Assembly: GCA_000434015.1 (NCBI GenBank)
Contig: HF999521.1
Coordinates: 1 to 54,050 of the forward strand
Direction: 5' to 3'
Source of the DNA: Clostridium sp. CAG:571
Lineage (GTDB): Bacteria > Bacillota > Clostridia > TANB77 > CAG-508
DNA: 54,050 nt
The stretch's first letter is position 1. Each line of letters starts with the position of its first letter. Below, piece by piece: positions 25,646-34,014 of the stretch. Under the pieces are notes generated by a model. It was given only the letters and a program-made list of their open reading frames with translations, did no database searches and had not been told where the DNA came from. The translations under genes were made by a program, and so were the position numbers.

Positions 25646-26233
25646 ATGGCAGGAAGTTCAGGAGGAGCACCAGCAGGTGGCTCAGGAGGAGCACCAGCAG
25701 GTGGCTCAGGAGGAGCACCAAAAGGTGGCTCAGGAGGAGCATCAGCAGGTGGTTCAGGAGGAATACTAGTAGGTGGTTCAAGAGGAGTACCAAAGGGTAG
25801 TTCAGGAGGAGCACCAAAGGGTAGTTCAGGAGGAGCACCAAAAGGTGGTTCAGGAGGAGCACCAAAAGGTGGCTCTGCAAAACAAGCATTTGGGGATGCT
25901 AAGGGATTAATAAAAAGTAATAGAGGAACTAGAAGTTCTGATAGCCAGTCTAATAGCGAGTCAGATGATAACCAAGCAGAAGCTGGTAATGCAATGGAAA
26001 CAGCATCTACTGGTGGAAAAGGAAAGAATGCAGCTAAAAAAGGAAAAGATGCAGCTAAAAAAGCAGGAGATCTTTTAAAAAAAGCCAAAAATATTAAATC
26101 TTTAGCTCCAATTGTTTCTGCTTTAAGTGCTATTCGGAATTGCTTTACTTATTATATTTTTAATAATAGGATTTATAGGATTTTTTGTAACTTTGCCAGG
26201 TTTGGGCATGGAGAAAGTTACAGAAGCATGTAA
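25646..26233 (+). CDS. N-terminal part of the VirB1-like hydrolase gene, interrupted by a frameshift
   Basis: A 195-aa frame. It starts with nine SGGAPxGG-type repeats, then a charged helical segment (GGKGKNAAKKGKDAAKKAGDLLKKAK), then SLAPIVSALSA, which looks like the entry to a transmembrane helix. After that the frame gives Cys/Arg/Tyr-rich sequence ending at 26231, while the neighbouring frame gives a normal helix (FGIALLIIFLIIGFIGFF). I read the two frames as one gene shifted by one base near 26129-26135. The N-terminal part would be cytoplasmic. The ribosome binding site is weak (GTGGGTGA). Confidence 0.7.
   Translation: MAGSSGGAPAGGSGGAPAGGSGGAPKGGSGGASAGGSGGILVGGSRGVPKGSSGGAPKGSSGGAPKGGSGGAPKGGSAKQAFGDAKGLIKSNRGTRSSDSQSNSESDDNQAEAGNAMETASTGGKGKNAAKKGKDAAKKAGDLLKKAKNIKSLAPIVSALSAIRNCFTYYIFNNRIYRIFCNFARFGHGESYRSM
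25658..25873 (+). repeat. Nine in-frame 24-bp repeats (SGGAPxGG)
   Basis: Units encode SGGAPAGG, SGGAPKGG and degenerate forms (SGGILVGG, SRGVPKGS). This is the second coding tandem array within 1 kb, both in T4SS membrane proteins. Confidence 0.92.
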
Positions 26234-29200
26234 AAATTTTTGGAACTGGGTAAAAGGTGCTGAAAAAATAGAAGTTAGTGAAACTGATTTGGTAGACTTA
26301 GCCAATTACATACAAAATTTAGGATATGGTCTAAGAGAATATGGTTTTGCAACTGAAGAACAAATAGGATTTGATTCTAATACTGGAAAAGTAAATAAAG
26401 TATCTACTGAATATAAGGAAAAAGATGAAGATACTCCAAATTATTTATATGCATATATATTACAAAATGAAAGAACATATACTTTAAGAGGTGTTCAAAA
26501 AACAGGTTTTAATAAATTATTGTCTTGTATTCCAATAATAGGGAATATATCGAATGCTCTAGAAGATTCAATTAGAAATACTAAATATATAAATAATAAG
26601 GATCAATATGGAATGATACATTTTGATCCTGATTCTATGAACGAAGATTGGTGGAATAGCATAGATGATTTTAGTGCATCAATTGATAGAGATAATAATA
26701 GATTAACAATAAAAACAGGAACTCTTGTTACAAGCCAGATGAACTGGGATTTAACAGGATGGACAGGAAGATACGGTAAACCAATAGAATTATCATTAGC
26801 ATTACATTTATCTACTATGGCACCAGATTTTGTATATGACTTTTGTACTGATGGAGATCTTCAAACAGATATTGAATTAAGTACACAAGAAATGGAGTAC
26901 AATGTTGAATATGCTTTCCACATAAATGATAGCAATCAGACTATAAGTAAAGAGCAAATTGTGAATGAATATAATTCGCTTAAAGAAACAGTTAGTGTAA
27001 ATGCAAATTATGATGCATTGTTTAGCAAAGCAGATAAATTAGAGCGATATGAATGGGATGGACAGAGCTGCCATACAGCAACAATGGATACGATAGAAGG
27101 TACTAATATAGTGAAAGTTACTGATTCTGATACAAACGAAACTATGTACTATAAGGCATTAGATAAAGATGGAAATCCTATAAAACTAGTTAATAGAACA
27201 ACAGGGGAACTTATATCATATTCAATAAAGGTTGATGGATCAGGAAAACCAACATTTACAGAAGATAACGGAAATGATTCTTGGAACATAGCTTCTGAGA
27301 AAGAGTACTATGTTGAACAATACATGATAGAATATGACTGTCTAAGCTTTCAAGATTTAAAAGCAATATTAAATGGAAAAAGCGATAAAGCAAAACTTGA
27401 TGCTTTAATTTATTTAGAAACTGAAACTGGTTCAGTTAATGCGTATACCCACGAAATGGGGTTATATGAGTTATTAAATAGTATAGATATGTGTATCGAT
27501 TATATGAAAAAATATGATGATAAAATTACTTGGAATAAACCAGATGATGGTTATCAAAATTATTATAGGTTAAAAGCAAAAGAAATGTTTGAAAAGTATG
27601 GTACAACTTTTAATGGTGTGGATGAGAAAAATATAAGAGATAGAATAGAGTTAGATGAACTTTGCAAAAAATTGAATGAGTTATTAATAGATGTAGAGGG
27701 AAAAATACAACAGGATAAAGCAAAGATACAAAATAATGTAGAACCAATAATAGAAGAAAATCTATCCTCTGTAGAAAATCAATGGGGAATAGATCCAGAT
27801 GTATTTCTATTATTGTATAAAGTAATGTCTACACAATCTACAAGTGTACATACATTTAAACCATATATTAATAAGGTTACACATCACTGGTATAGAGACT
27901 TATATTTTGTAAAAACACCAGGTAAAACCCCAGATAGCTGGGATAGTGCATATGACTTCACAAAAGAAATAAATGGAAAAGAAGATGAATTTAATCCAGA
28001 AGGATTAGCAGATTCAGAAGTTATTCAAAAATTAAATGAAACAGGTAAGATAATGTATACATTAACTGGAAAAGATGGTAATAACAAAGATGTGGAGCAG
28101 ATAAATCAACCATATATTATAAAGGATGAAAAATGGCATAACAAAGTAAAGAACTGGTTAACTAATGGATACTATTTTATTTATGATGGTACACTTGAAA
28201 CTGCAGAAGAAATTGAATCTGCAAGAAAATATTTATCAAACTTTGGATATGAACCATCAAACCCATTGTTAATAAATTATGATAATTCAAAAGTATTAAC
28301 AGATAAGGATAATAATGTTTCAGATACTGCAACTGTAGAAGAAATAGAAAAGAAAGCACAAGAACTTAATAACGAATTAGCAAATGCATCATATAAAGTA
28401 GGACAAAATGGAGATTCTGGACAGAAATATAAAGTTAGGTTACAGAAAATTAGTTTTGCAAAAAAATCATCACTTGCAGCATTTTCAATATTAGAAAATG
28501 TTCATACACAAGATGGAGAGTACATATATCATGATTTAAAAGAATTTTTGATTGAGTTGGGATACTTTACAGAAGCAGATTTTAAATCAATTGAGACAGG
28601 AGTTTTAGATTGGCTTATTCCAGCATATACTCCGGAAGTATGGCCAGATAAAAAGTACGAAAAGAAAGATAATGAATATGGAACATATATTCGTTCGAAA
28701 GCTAGTTTGGATGCTGAAAAAGCAGAAAATGGAGAAGAGGAAGAAGAAGAGGAAGAAGAAATTTCAGCAAGTTCAAGCAATACAGATTTGGATAAAACAC
28801 AAACTGTTAATGGTGTAACATATATTAATTATAAACAAGGACCATATGGTGCATATGGTGTTGGTGCTTGGGGAGATTGGTCTAATGTACCTGGATATGA
28901 TAATGAAAATGGCTGTGGTGCAACGTCAACTGCAGTTTTGGCATCTGGATATGGTTGTACTACTACACCTGATATAATGGCCAAATATATACCATATAGA
29001 AATGTAGAGGGAATAGCAGATGCAATGCAAGCAGAAGCTGGAGTAACTTGTAGTATAGCAAAAGCTGGACAATCAACTGATTTTTATATAGATACGATTA
29101 ATCAAGCTTTAAGTGAAGGAAAGCCGATGATTGTATGTGTAACTGGTGCAGTTGATTCAAGATTTACGTCTGGAGCACATTATATTGTTATACTTGGTCA

Positions 29201-30413
29201 AAAATCAGATGGAACTTTAATATTAAGTAATCCAGGTAATGGTTCTAATCCTTATAAGGCAAAATATGAAGGTGGAGTAAAATCATTTGTAGAAAGATAT
29301 ATGATAAGTGGAGCCGATGGGCATTATCATGGTATTGTAGTTCCTGATACACTTCCAACAGGAGGTTCTGCTCCAAGCAAAAAGAAAAAACATACTGTTG
29401 GTTTTGAAGCAGGATTAGATGTTATAACTCCAGGAGAAGCAAAAGTTATAAAGATAGATGGAAATTCAATAACATTAAAATTTACAGCAGATACTACAGT
29501 TAAAAATATGACTATGAAAATTGAGGGAATAACTATAAATTCTGATATAACAGAAGGAGCTCAATTGGAAAAATCACAAGTAATAGGAGTAACAACAGAT
29601 GAAGATATAAAATTATTGATGCGTGATGAAAAGAAGGCTATTATTAACAATATAGAAGATTATATGAAAGCACCTAAGAAAAAATCAGGAAGTTTAGACG
29701 ATTCGAAATATGAATTTTTCTATTTTACATATTATGAAGCAGGAAAATGGTGTATAGAAGGATGTGGACCAGCTAGTGTTGGTGCATGTCAACCAGGAAT
29801 TGAACATGGTGTTGGAATATGTCAGTGGACTACAATGACAAGTGGACTTGCAAATATACAGGCACTTTGTGGTAAACTTGCTGAATTAGATAGTAACTTA
29901 TGTGGAAGTTTGGCTAAATATGCAGATGTAGATAGTGTAACGTTAATTAACAAGTATGCAATGCAGCCAACTTTTGAAGATAGTTATTTAAAACGAGATT
30001 TTAAAGCTATAACAGAGAGAGATAAAGAAGCATTTTTGGATTTACAAATACAGATAGCATTAGAAGAAAAATATCAAAATTTTGACGATTTAGAGTTATC
30101 ATGGATGAAAGAAAGACCGGCTGTTGTACAAGGAACTTTAGGGTCTTTGGTAAACTGGGGACCATATATGGGATGGGAAAATGCAATAAATGAATCAATG
30201 AGTGATGAAGAAATTATTATTAATTTATTAAAATATGCATGTACCAAAACTAGTACAGTAGGTAGTTTAAATACTAGATGGAATGCACAAGCTAAATTAG
30301 CACTTGATATTTTACATGGTGAGACTGATGCAAAAAGATTTTTAGAAGAAGAAGGATATGGAGATGAGTATGGAACTGGTGGACAATATGTTAACTTCTT
30401 ATCTACTCAATAA
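26127..30413 (+). CDS. VirB1-like multidomain wall hydrolase (C39-like peptidase, M23-like fold, lysozyme-like domain), 3' part of a frameshifted gene
   Basis: A 1,428-aa frame from GTG 26127. No ribosome binding site precedes it, and a stop codon lies directly upstream in frame, so it probably continues the 25646 gene after a one-base shift. Residues 3-24 form a transmembrane helix. A long extracellular region follows (about 45-880), with no family recognised. A C39-like peptidase (about 900-1060) shows Cys930 in NGCGATST, His1018 in GAHYIVILG and Asn1035 in SNPG. Residues about 1085-1165 resemble an M23/lysostaphin beta fold without its zinc residues. Residues about 1190-1400 resemble a phage-type lysozyme (HGVGICQWT). 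It would open the wall for the secretion channel. Confidence 0.78.
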   Translation: MLFGIALLIIFLIIGFIGFFVTLPGLGMEKVTEACKNFWNWVKGAEKIEVSETDLVDLANYIQNLGYGLREYGFATEEQIGFDSNTGKVNKVSTEYKEKDEDTPNYLYAYILQNERTYTLRGVQKTGFNKLLSCIPIIGNISNALEDSIRNTKYINNKDQYGMIHFDPDSMNEDWWNSIDDFSASIDRDNNRLTIKTGTLVTSQMNWDLTGWTGRYGKPIELSLALHLSTMAPDFVYDFCTDGDLQTDIELSTQEMEYNVEYAFHINDSNQTISKEQIVNEYNSLKETVSVNANYDALFSKADKLERYEWDGQSCHTATMDTIEGTNIVKVTDSDTNETMYYKALDKDGNPIKLVNRTTGELISYSIKVDGSGKPTFTEDNGNDSWNIASEKEYYVEQYMIEYDCLSFQDLKAILNGKSDKAKLDALIYLETETGSVNAYTHEMGLYELLNSIDMCIDYMKKYDDKITWNKPDDGYQNYYRLKAKEMFEKYGTTFNGVDEKNIRDRIELDELCKKLNELLIDVEGKIQQDKAKIQNNVEPIIEENLSSVENQWGIDPDVFLLLYKVMSTQSTSVHTFKPYINKVTHHWYRDLYFVKTPGKTPDSWDSAYDFTKEINGKEDEFNPEGLADSEVIQKLNETGKIMYTLTGKDGNNKDVEQINQPYIIKDEKWHNKVKNWLTNGYYFIYDGTLETAEEIESARKYLSNFGYEPSNPLLINYDNSKVLTDKDNNVSDTATVEEIEKKAQELNNELANASYKVGQNGDSGQKYKVRLQKISFAKKSSLAAFSILENVHTQDGEYIYHDLKEFLIELGYFTEADFKSIETGVLDWLIPAYTPEVWPDKKYEKKDNEYGTYIRSKASLDAEKAENGEEEEEEEEEISASSSNTDLDKTQTVNGVTYINYKQGPYGAYGVGAWGDWSNVPGYDNENGCGATSTAVLASGYGCTTTPDIMAKYIPYRNVEGIADAMQAEAGVTCSIAKAGQSTDFYIDTINQALSEGKPMIVCVTGAVDSRFTSGAHYIVILGQKSDGTLILSNPGNGSNPYKAKYEGGVKSFVERYMISGADGHYHGIVVPDTLPTGGSAPSKKKKHTVGFEAGLDVITPGEAKVIKIDGNSITLKFTADTTVKNMTMKIEGITINSDITEGAQLEKSQVIGVTTDEDIKLLMRDEKKAIINNIEDYMKAPKKKSGSLDDSKYEFFYFTYYEAGKWCIEGCGPASVGACQPGIEHGVGICQWTTMTSGLANIQALCGKLAELDSNLCGSLAKYADVDSVTLINKYAMQPTFEDSYLKRDFKAITERDKEAFLDLQIQIALEEKYQNFDDLELSWMKERPAVVQGTLGSLVNWGPYMGWENAINESMSDEEIIINLLKYACTKTSTVGSLNTRWNAQAKLALDILHGETDAKRFLEEEGYGDEYGTGGQYVNFLSTQ

Positions 30414-30433
30414 AATATTTAAGGGTGATAAAT

Positions 30434-31030
30434 ATGAAAAAAGTAAATTTATTAAAAAGTATAATAGTAATATTAATTATTATTGCTTTGCTAATAATGT
30501 TAATTATTAATATTATACGAATGAATAATAGTGCATCGGAAAATGTACTCCAATATAGTAAGAGTGAACAATTTATTTTTGAAGATATTAGTGAAGATTT
30601 GGTAAAACCACAATTTTCAGGATTAGTATTGATGAAATATAAAGGTAGTGCATCTCAAGAAGATGTAATAAGGGCAATTTATGTAATGGCAAATGATTTA
30701 ATACCAAGGTATTACAAGATGTTTAACGGAAAATCAGAATCAGATATAAAAAAATATTATAATGTAACTGCAAATCAGGAATATGCAAAAAGAAAATTGG
30801 GAATAACAAGCTATGATTGTTTTAGTAAATTGCAATATAATATTCAGCAGCTAAAGGGTGAAACGTTAAAGTTTAAATCGTATAAATTTATAAAAGACTC
30901 AGTAGAAGAAGTTGAAGAAGGAGTAAAAGCAAAATTAACAATATTATATGAAAATAATAAAGAGCTACAATTAGAAATATTCTTAAAAAATAACGTTAAA
31001 GATAACGAATCAATATTAGAAGTTTTATAA
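30434..31030 (+). CDS. Small bitopic T4SS-operon protein
   Basis: A 198-aa protein. ATG at 30434 follows AAGGGTGAT; an in-frame GTG at 30425 lies inside that site and is rejected. Residues 7-30 are one transmembrane helix and the rest is extracellular. The middle (EDVIRAIYVMANDLIPRYYKM...) and the beta-rich end (VKAKLTILYENNKELQLEIFLKN) have an NTF2-like look, but no family is certain. It is 20 nt after the hydrolase gene and probably part of the same transcript. Confidence 0.62.
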   Translation: MKKVNLLKSIIVILIIIALLIMLIINIIRMNNSASENVLQYSKSEQFIFEDISEDLVKPQFSGLVLMKYKGSASQEDVIRAIYVMANDLIPRYYKMFNGKSESDIKKYYNVTANQEYAKRKLGITSYDCFSKLQYNIQQLKGETLKFKSYKFIKDSVEEVEEGVKAKLTILYENNKELQLEIFLKNNVKDNESILEVL

Positions 31031-31127
31031 AAGACTAGTATTAAAAATGTTAACTGATAATATTTGAAAAAAGTGTAAAAATATAAGAATAAGCATTATA
31101 ACAAAATAACTAAAAAGAAAGGAGTTT

Positions 31128-31161
31128 CGTATAATGATTAGAGTTATACTGTTATTATACG
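31128..31161 (+). promoter_or_regulatory. Hairpin over the start of a leader ORF
   Basis: CGTATAAT (31128-31135) pairs with ATTATACG (31154-31161), eight pairs. It hides the leader start codon and ends right beside the GAGAGG site (31161-31166) used by the next gene. Confidence 0.4.
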
Positions 31162-31172
31162 AGAGGTTATGA
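31134..31172 (+). CDS. 12-codon leader peptide, coupled to the next gene
   Basis: ATG at 31134 lies 9 nt after a strong AAAGGAG (31118-31124). It encodes MIRVILLLYERL and stops at TGA, which overlaps the next start as TGATG. The following gene has only a short GAGAGG site, so its translation may depend on ribosomes finishing this leader. There is no evidence that the peptide itself acts. Confidence 0.45.
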   Translation: MIRVILLLYERL

Positions 31173-31702
31173 TGAAAAATAGTTTTAATTTAAAGAATAT
31201 AATAATAATATTAGTTATATTAGTGCTAATATGTACAAACATAATATTAATTTTAAATAGAAAGACAGTAAAAAATACTGGTAATGTAAATAATGTTAAT
31301 ATAAGTAATAGTACTAATACAAATACAGTACAAGATGAAGAACAAGAAACTTTAGAAAAATTAAAATCTATGAAAGAAAGAGAAAGAATGGAATATTACT
31401 TTTCTGAGTTTATGGAATATATAGAAAATGCAAAATATCAAGAGGCATATGATTTATTATATCCAGAATTTAGAGATAAATATTTTAAAACTTTGGATGA
31501 CTTTAAGAAATATGTAAATAAAACATATCCTGACTTTGTTTCTTTTAGTTATAATGATATAGATAGGCAAGGATATATTTATGTACTTACTATAACTGTT
31601 ATTAATCCGGATGTAGATAAAACTGAGGCTAAAAAAAGTCAGAGAATTGTAGTAAAAGAAAATAATTTTAACGATTTTGTATTATCATTCCAAGTTATAT
31701 AA
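31172..31702 (+). CDS. VirB8-like bitopic protein (NTF2-like), copy 1
   Basis: A 176-aa protein. ATG at 31172 is chosen because it overlaps the leader stop (TGATG); ATG 31169 is one codon earlier. Residues 10-28 are a transmembrane helix, followed by an Asn/Thr-rich linker and an extracellular domain of about 110 residues. The segment YQEAYDLLYPEFRDKYFKTL followed by DDFKKYV is closely related to the next protein. The layout, short cytoplasmic tail, one helix and an NTF2-like domain, is that of VirB8/TcpC proteins, which link the inner-membrane channel to outer parts. Confidence 0.65.
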   Translation: MKNSFNLKNIIIILVILVLICTNIILILNRKTVKNTGNVNNVNISNSTNTNTVQDEEQETLEKLKSMKERERMEYYFSEFMEYIENAKYQEAYDLLYPEFRDKYFKTLDDFKKYVNKTYPDFVSFSYNDIDRQGYIYVLTITVINPDVDKTEAKKSQRIVVKENNFNDFVLSFQVI

Positions 31703-31714
31703 GGAGAAAAGTAA

Positions 31715-32674
31715 ATGAAATTTTGGTTAGATTTTAGATTAAAAGTAAGGAAGTTTTTTAGAGAACATAAAAGAGTAATAATTATAATTGTAATTATTTG
31801 GGGATTGATTATTGCAATAAATTATTTTTTGAAAGGTAAGCAAGAACCGGTAAAACCAATTACTACATATGATCCACATAGTCCGGTAATGGATGAAACA
31901 GATAAAGTGCCTGATGAATATAAAGAGCCAATTAACAATCTTATAGACAATTATGTGAATTATTGTAATAATAAAGAGTATGAAAATGCATATAATTTGT
32001 TGAGTAATGAATTTAAATCTAAATATTGTAATACCCTTGATGGTTTTAAATCATATGTTGATGAATTGTTTGATGAAAAGAAAATCTATAATATTCAGAA
32101 TTATTCTAATGTAGATAATGTATATGTCTATAGAATAAGATTATTAGAAGATATTTTAGCTACTGGAACAACTGATGGATATGAATATAAAGAAGAAAAA
32201 ATAGCTATACAAAAAGAAAATGGTGTTTTAAAATTATCACTAAATGGTTATATAGGAGAGAAACAATTAGGAATTATAGCAGAAGATGAGTATATGAGAA
32301 TAAATATTGTAAAAAAAGATGTAACATATGAAGCAGAAAATTATACGGTTGAAATTACTAATAAAACAGGAAACTATATAAACCTATTAGACAATACAGA
32401 ATCTGATGAAGTTGTTATGAAAGTTAATGGAGATACAAGAACTGTTAAAGGATTAGAAAATGGAAACTTAGTTGTTTTACCTAATAGTAAAAAGACTATA
32501 CAACTACCTTTTGATAAATATTTTGATGATGGTGCAAATGCCGATTCACTTGTGTTTAATGCAATAAGAATATTACCAGAATTCTCAGGAAATAAAGATA
32601 AAGCAAAGCAAGAAAAAGACAAAGCAGTAAAACTTTATAGTTTGACAATAAATTTACAACCAAATAATAAATAA
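31715..32674 (+). CDS. VirB8-like bitopic protein (NTF2-like) with C-terminal beta domain, copy 2
   Basis: A 319-aa protein with GGAG 8 nt before the ATG. A basic cytoplasmic N-terminus (about 20 residues) is followed by a transmembrane helix (21-40), a proline-containing linker and an NTF2-like domain (about 75-180) with YENAYNLLSNEFKSKYCNTL and DGFKSYV, paralogous to the preceding protein. A second, beta-rich domain (about 190-319) has no recognised family. TcpC of pCW3 likewise has two domains after a transmembrane helix, but homology is not proven here. This is the last gene of the T4SS run and is closed by a terminator. Confidence 0.68.
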   Translation: MKFWLDFRLKVRKFFREHKRVIIIIVIIWGLIIAINYFLKGKQEPVKPITTYDPHSPVMDETDKVPDEYKEPINNLIDNYVNYCNNKEYENAYNLLSNEFKSKYCNTLDGFKSYVDELFDEKKIYNIQNYSNVDNVYVYRIRLLEDILATGTTDGYEYKEEKIAIQKENGVLKLSLNGYIGEKQLGIIAEDEYMRINIVKKDVTYEAENYTVEITNKTGNYINLLDNTESDEVVMKVNGDTRTVKGLENGNLVVLPNSKKTIQLPFDKYFDDGANADSLVFNAIRILPEFSGNKDKAKQEKDKAVKLYSLTINLQPNNK

Positions 32675-32686
32675 AATAATAGTAAT

Positions 32687-32729
32687 AAAAATCGCCTTTA
32701 TAAAATATAAATTATAAAGGTGATTTTTT
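32687..32729 (+). terminator. T4SS operon terminator that also contains the next gene's ribosome binding site
   Basis: A 16-pair stem, 32687-32702 with 32713-32728 (one G-U), with a 10-nt loop and the T-run in the right arm. The right arm includes AAAGGTGA (32716-32723), the ribosome binding site for ATG 32730. Confidence 0.75.
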
Positions 32730-32810
32730 ATGTTTGGGAAGAAGGTTATATTTTGTTTAGTTATTTTTATTTTATTATTTAGTTTTGTACGGAGTTATAT
32801 ATGCAGATGA
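32730..32810 (+). pseudogene. Signal-peptide fragment of the D,D-carboxypeptidase gene (out of frame with the rest)
   Basis: ATG 32730 has a good ribosome binding site 6 nt upstream and encodes a typical signal peptide, MFGKKVIFCLVIFILLFSF, then runs into a stop at 32808. One extra T in the TTTT run at 32783-32786 would join it to LYGVIYADDELEE, giving a normal cleavage site after VIYA. Confidence 0.7.
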
Positions 32811-33960
32811 TGAGTTGGAAGAGAATTTAGAAGAAAAGGAATTAAGTGAAGTAATTAATGTTGCAAGCAAAAGTATTGCAGAACCAATAATAAATTCTAG
32901 AATAGGAATTATATATGATAGAAAATCTGGGAAAGTAATATGGGGAAAGAACGAAAATAAAAGAAGTGCAATGGCTTCAACAACAAAAATAATGACATGC
33001 ATAGTTGTAATAGAAAATGCTGATTTAAATGCTGAAGTTAAGGTATCGGCTAAAGCTGCAGGAACAGGTGGTTCGAGACTTGGACTAAAAAAAGATGATA
33101 AAATTACAATTAAAGATTTATTATATGGTTTAATGTTACGTTCTGGAAATGATGCAGCCGTAGCACTTGCAGAATATGTTGGAAAAGATAAGGAAGGATT
33201 TGCTAATTTGATGAATAAAAAGGCAAAGGAGTTAGGATTAAAAGATACACACTTTGTTACACCACATGGCTTAGATGATCCAGAGCATTATACAACTGCA
33301 TATGAACTTGCTAAGATAGCAGATTATGCACTGAAAAATGAAATGTTTGCAAAAATTGTAGGTACAAAAGAACATACAATTAATATTAATGGATATGCTA
33401 AACAATTATGTAACACAAATGAATTATTAGGTTATTTGCAGGGAGTTAGTGGTGTAAAAACAGGTTTTACTAATAATGCAGGAAGATGTTTAGTTACATC
33501 TGTTAATAGAAATGATTTTGAAATAATTACAGTAGTGCTTGGAGCAGATACTAAAAAGATAAGAACTGCAGATAGTATAAATTTGATAGAATATGCATAT
33601 GAAAATTATAAATATCTAAATATAGAAGATATAGTAAATGAAAAGTTTGGTAATTGGAAAGAAATAAATAAAAAAAGAATACAAGTTGAAAAAGGAAAAA
33701 ATAAAACTGTTGTATTGAAGTTAAGAGAAATAAAAAACAAAGTAATACCAGTAAAAAAATCTGATATTGATAATATAAATATAGAAATTAATTGTTTATA
33801 TTATTTGAAAGCGCCAATAGAAAAAGGTGATGTAATTGGAAATTTAAAAATAACATTAAATGAAGAAGTAGTAGAAGTAGTAGATATAGTAAATAATGAA
33901 GAAATAAAAAAGAAAGATAGAAAAGATTACTTTTTAGAATTTTTGAAATCTACATATTGA
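32785..33960 (+). CDS. dacF: D-alanyl-D-alanine carboxypeptidase (PBP5/DacF type), frameshifted at the signal peptide
   Basis: Counted from TTG 32785 the frame has 391 aa, but that is not a credible start: there is no ribosome binding site and it would lack a signal peptide. All three penicillin-binding motifs are intact: S65-T-T-K68 (in ASTTKIM), SGN (in RSGNDAA) and KTG (in KTGFTNNAG). The C-terminal third (from about 290) matches the PBP5-associated beta domain. The enzyme trims the terminal D-Ala from pentapeptide stems and so limits cross-linking. It ends in TGA without an obvious membrane helix. Intact catalytic sequence suggests the break is recent, switchable or a sequencing error. 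Confidence 0.85.
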   Translation: MYGVIYADDELEENLEEKELSEVINVASKSIAEPIINSRIGIIYDRKSGKVIWGKNENKRSAMASTTKIMTCIVVIENADLNAEVKVSAKAAGTGGSRLGLKKDDKITIKDLLYGLMLRSGNDAAVALAEYVGKDKEGFANLMNKKAKELGLKDTHFVTPHGLDDPEHYTTAYELAKIADYALKNEMFAKIVGTKEHTININGYAKQLCNTNELLGYLQGVSGVKTGFTNNAGRCLVTSVNRNDFEIITVVLGADTKKIRTADSINLIEYAYENYKYLNIEDIVNEKFGNWKEINKKRIQVEKGKNKTVVLKLREIKNKVIPVKKSDIDNINIEINCLYYLKAPIEKGDVIGNLKITLNEEVVEVVDIVNNEEIKKKDRKDYFLEFLKSTY

Positions 33961-34014
33961 CTTTTATAATTAAATTTGTTATTATAGTAATTGCTTCTGG
34001 AAAAAGAAGCATAT

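Noticed and set aside
24852..25873. Possible CRISPR array
   Set aside because: The repeats are contiguous, have no spacers and are in frame within coding sequence.
25542..26088. Minus-strand frames opposite the SGGAP repeats
   Set aside because: Low-complexity shadows of the plus-strand repeat, without start signals.
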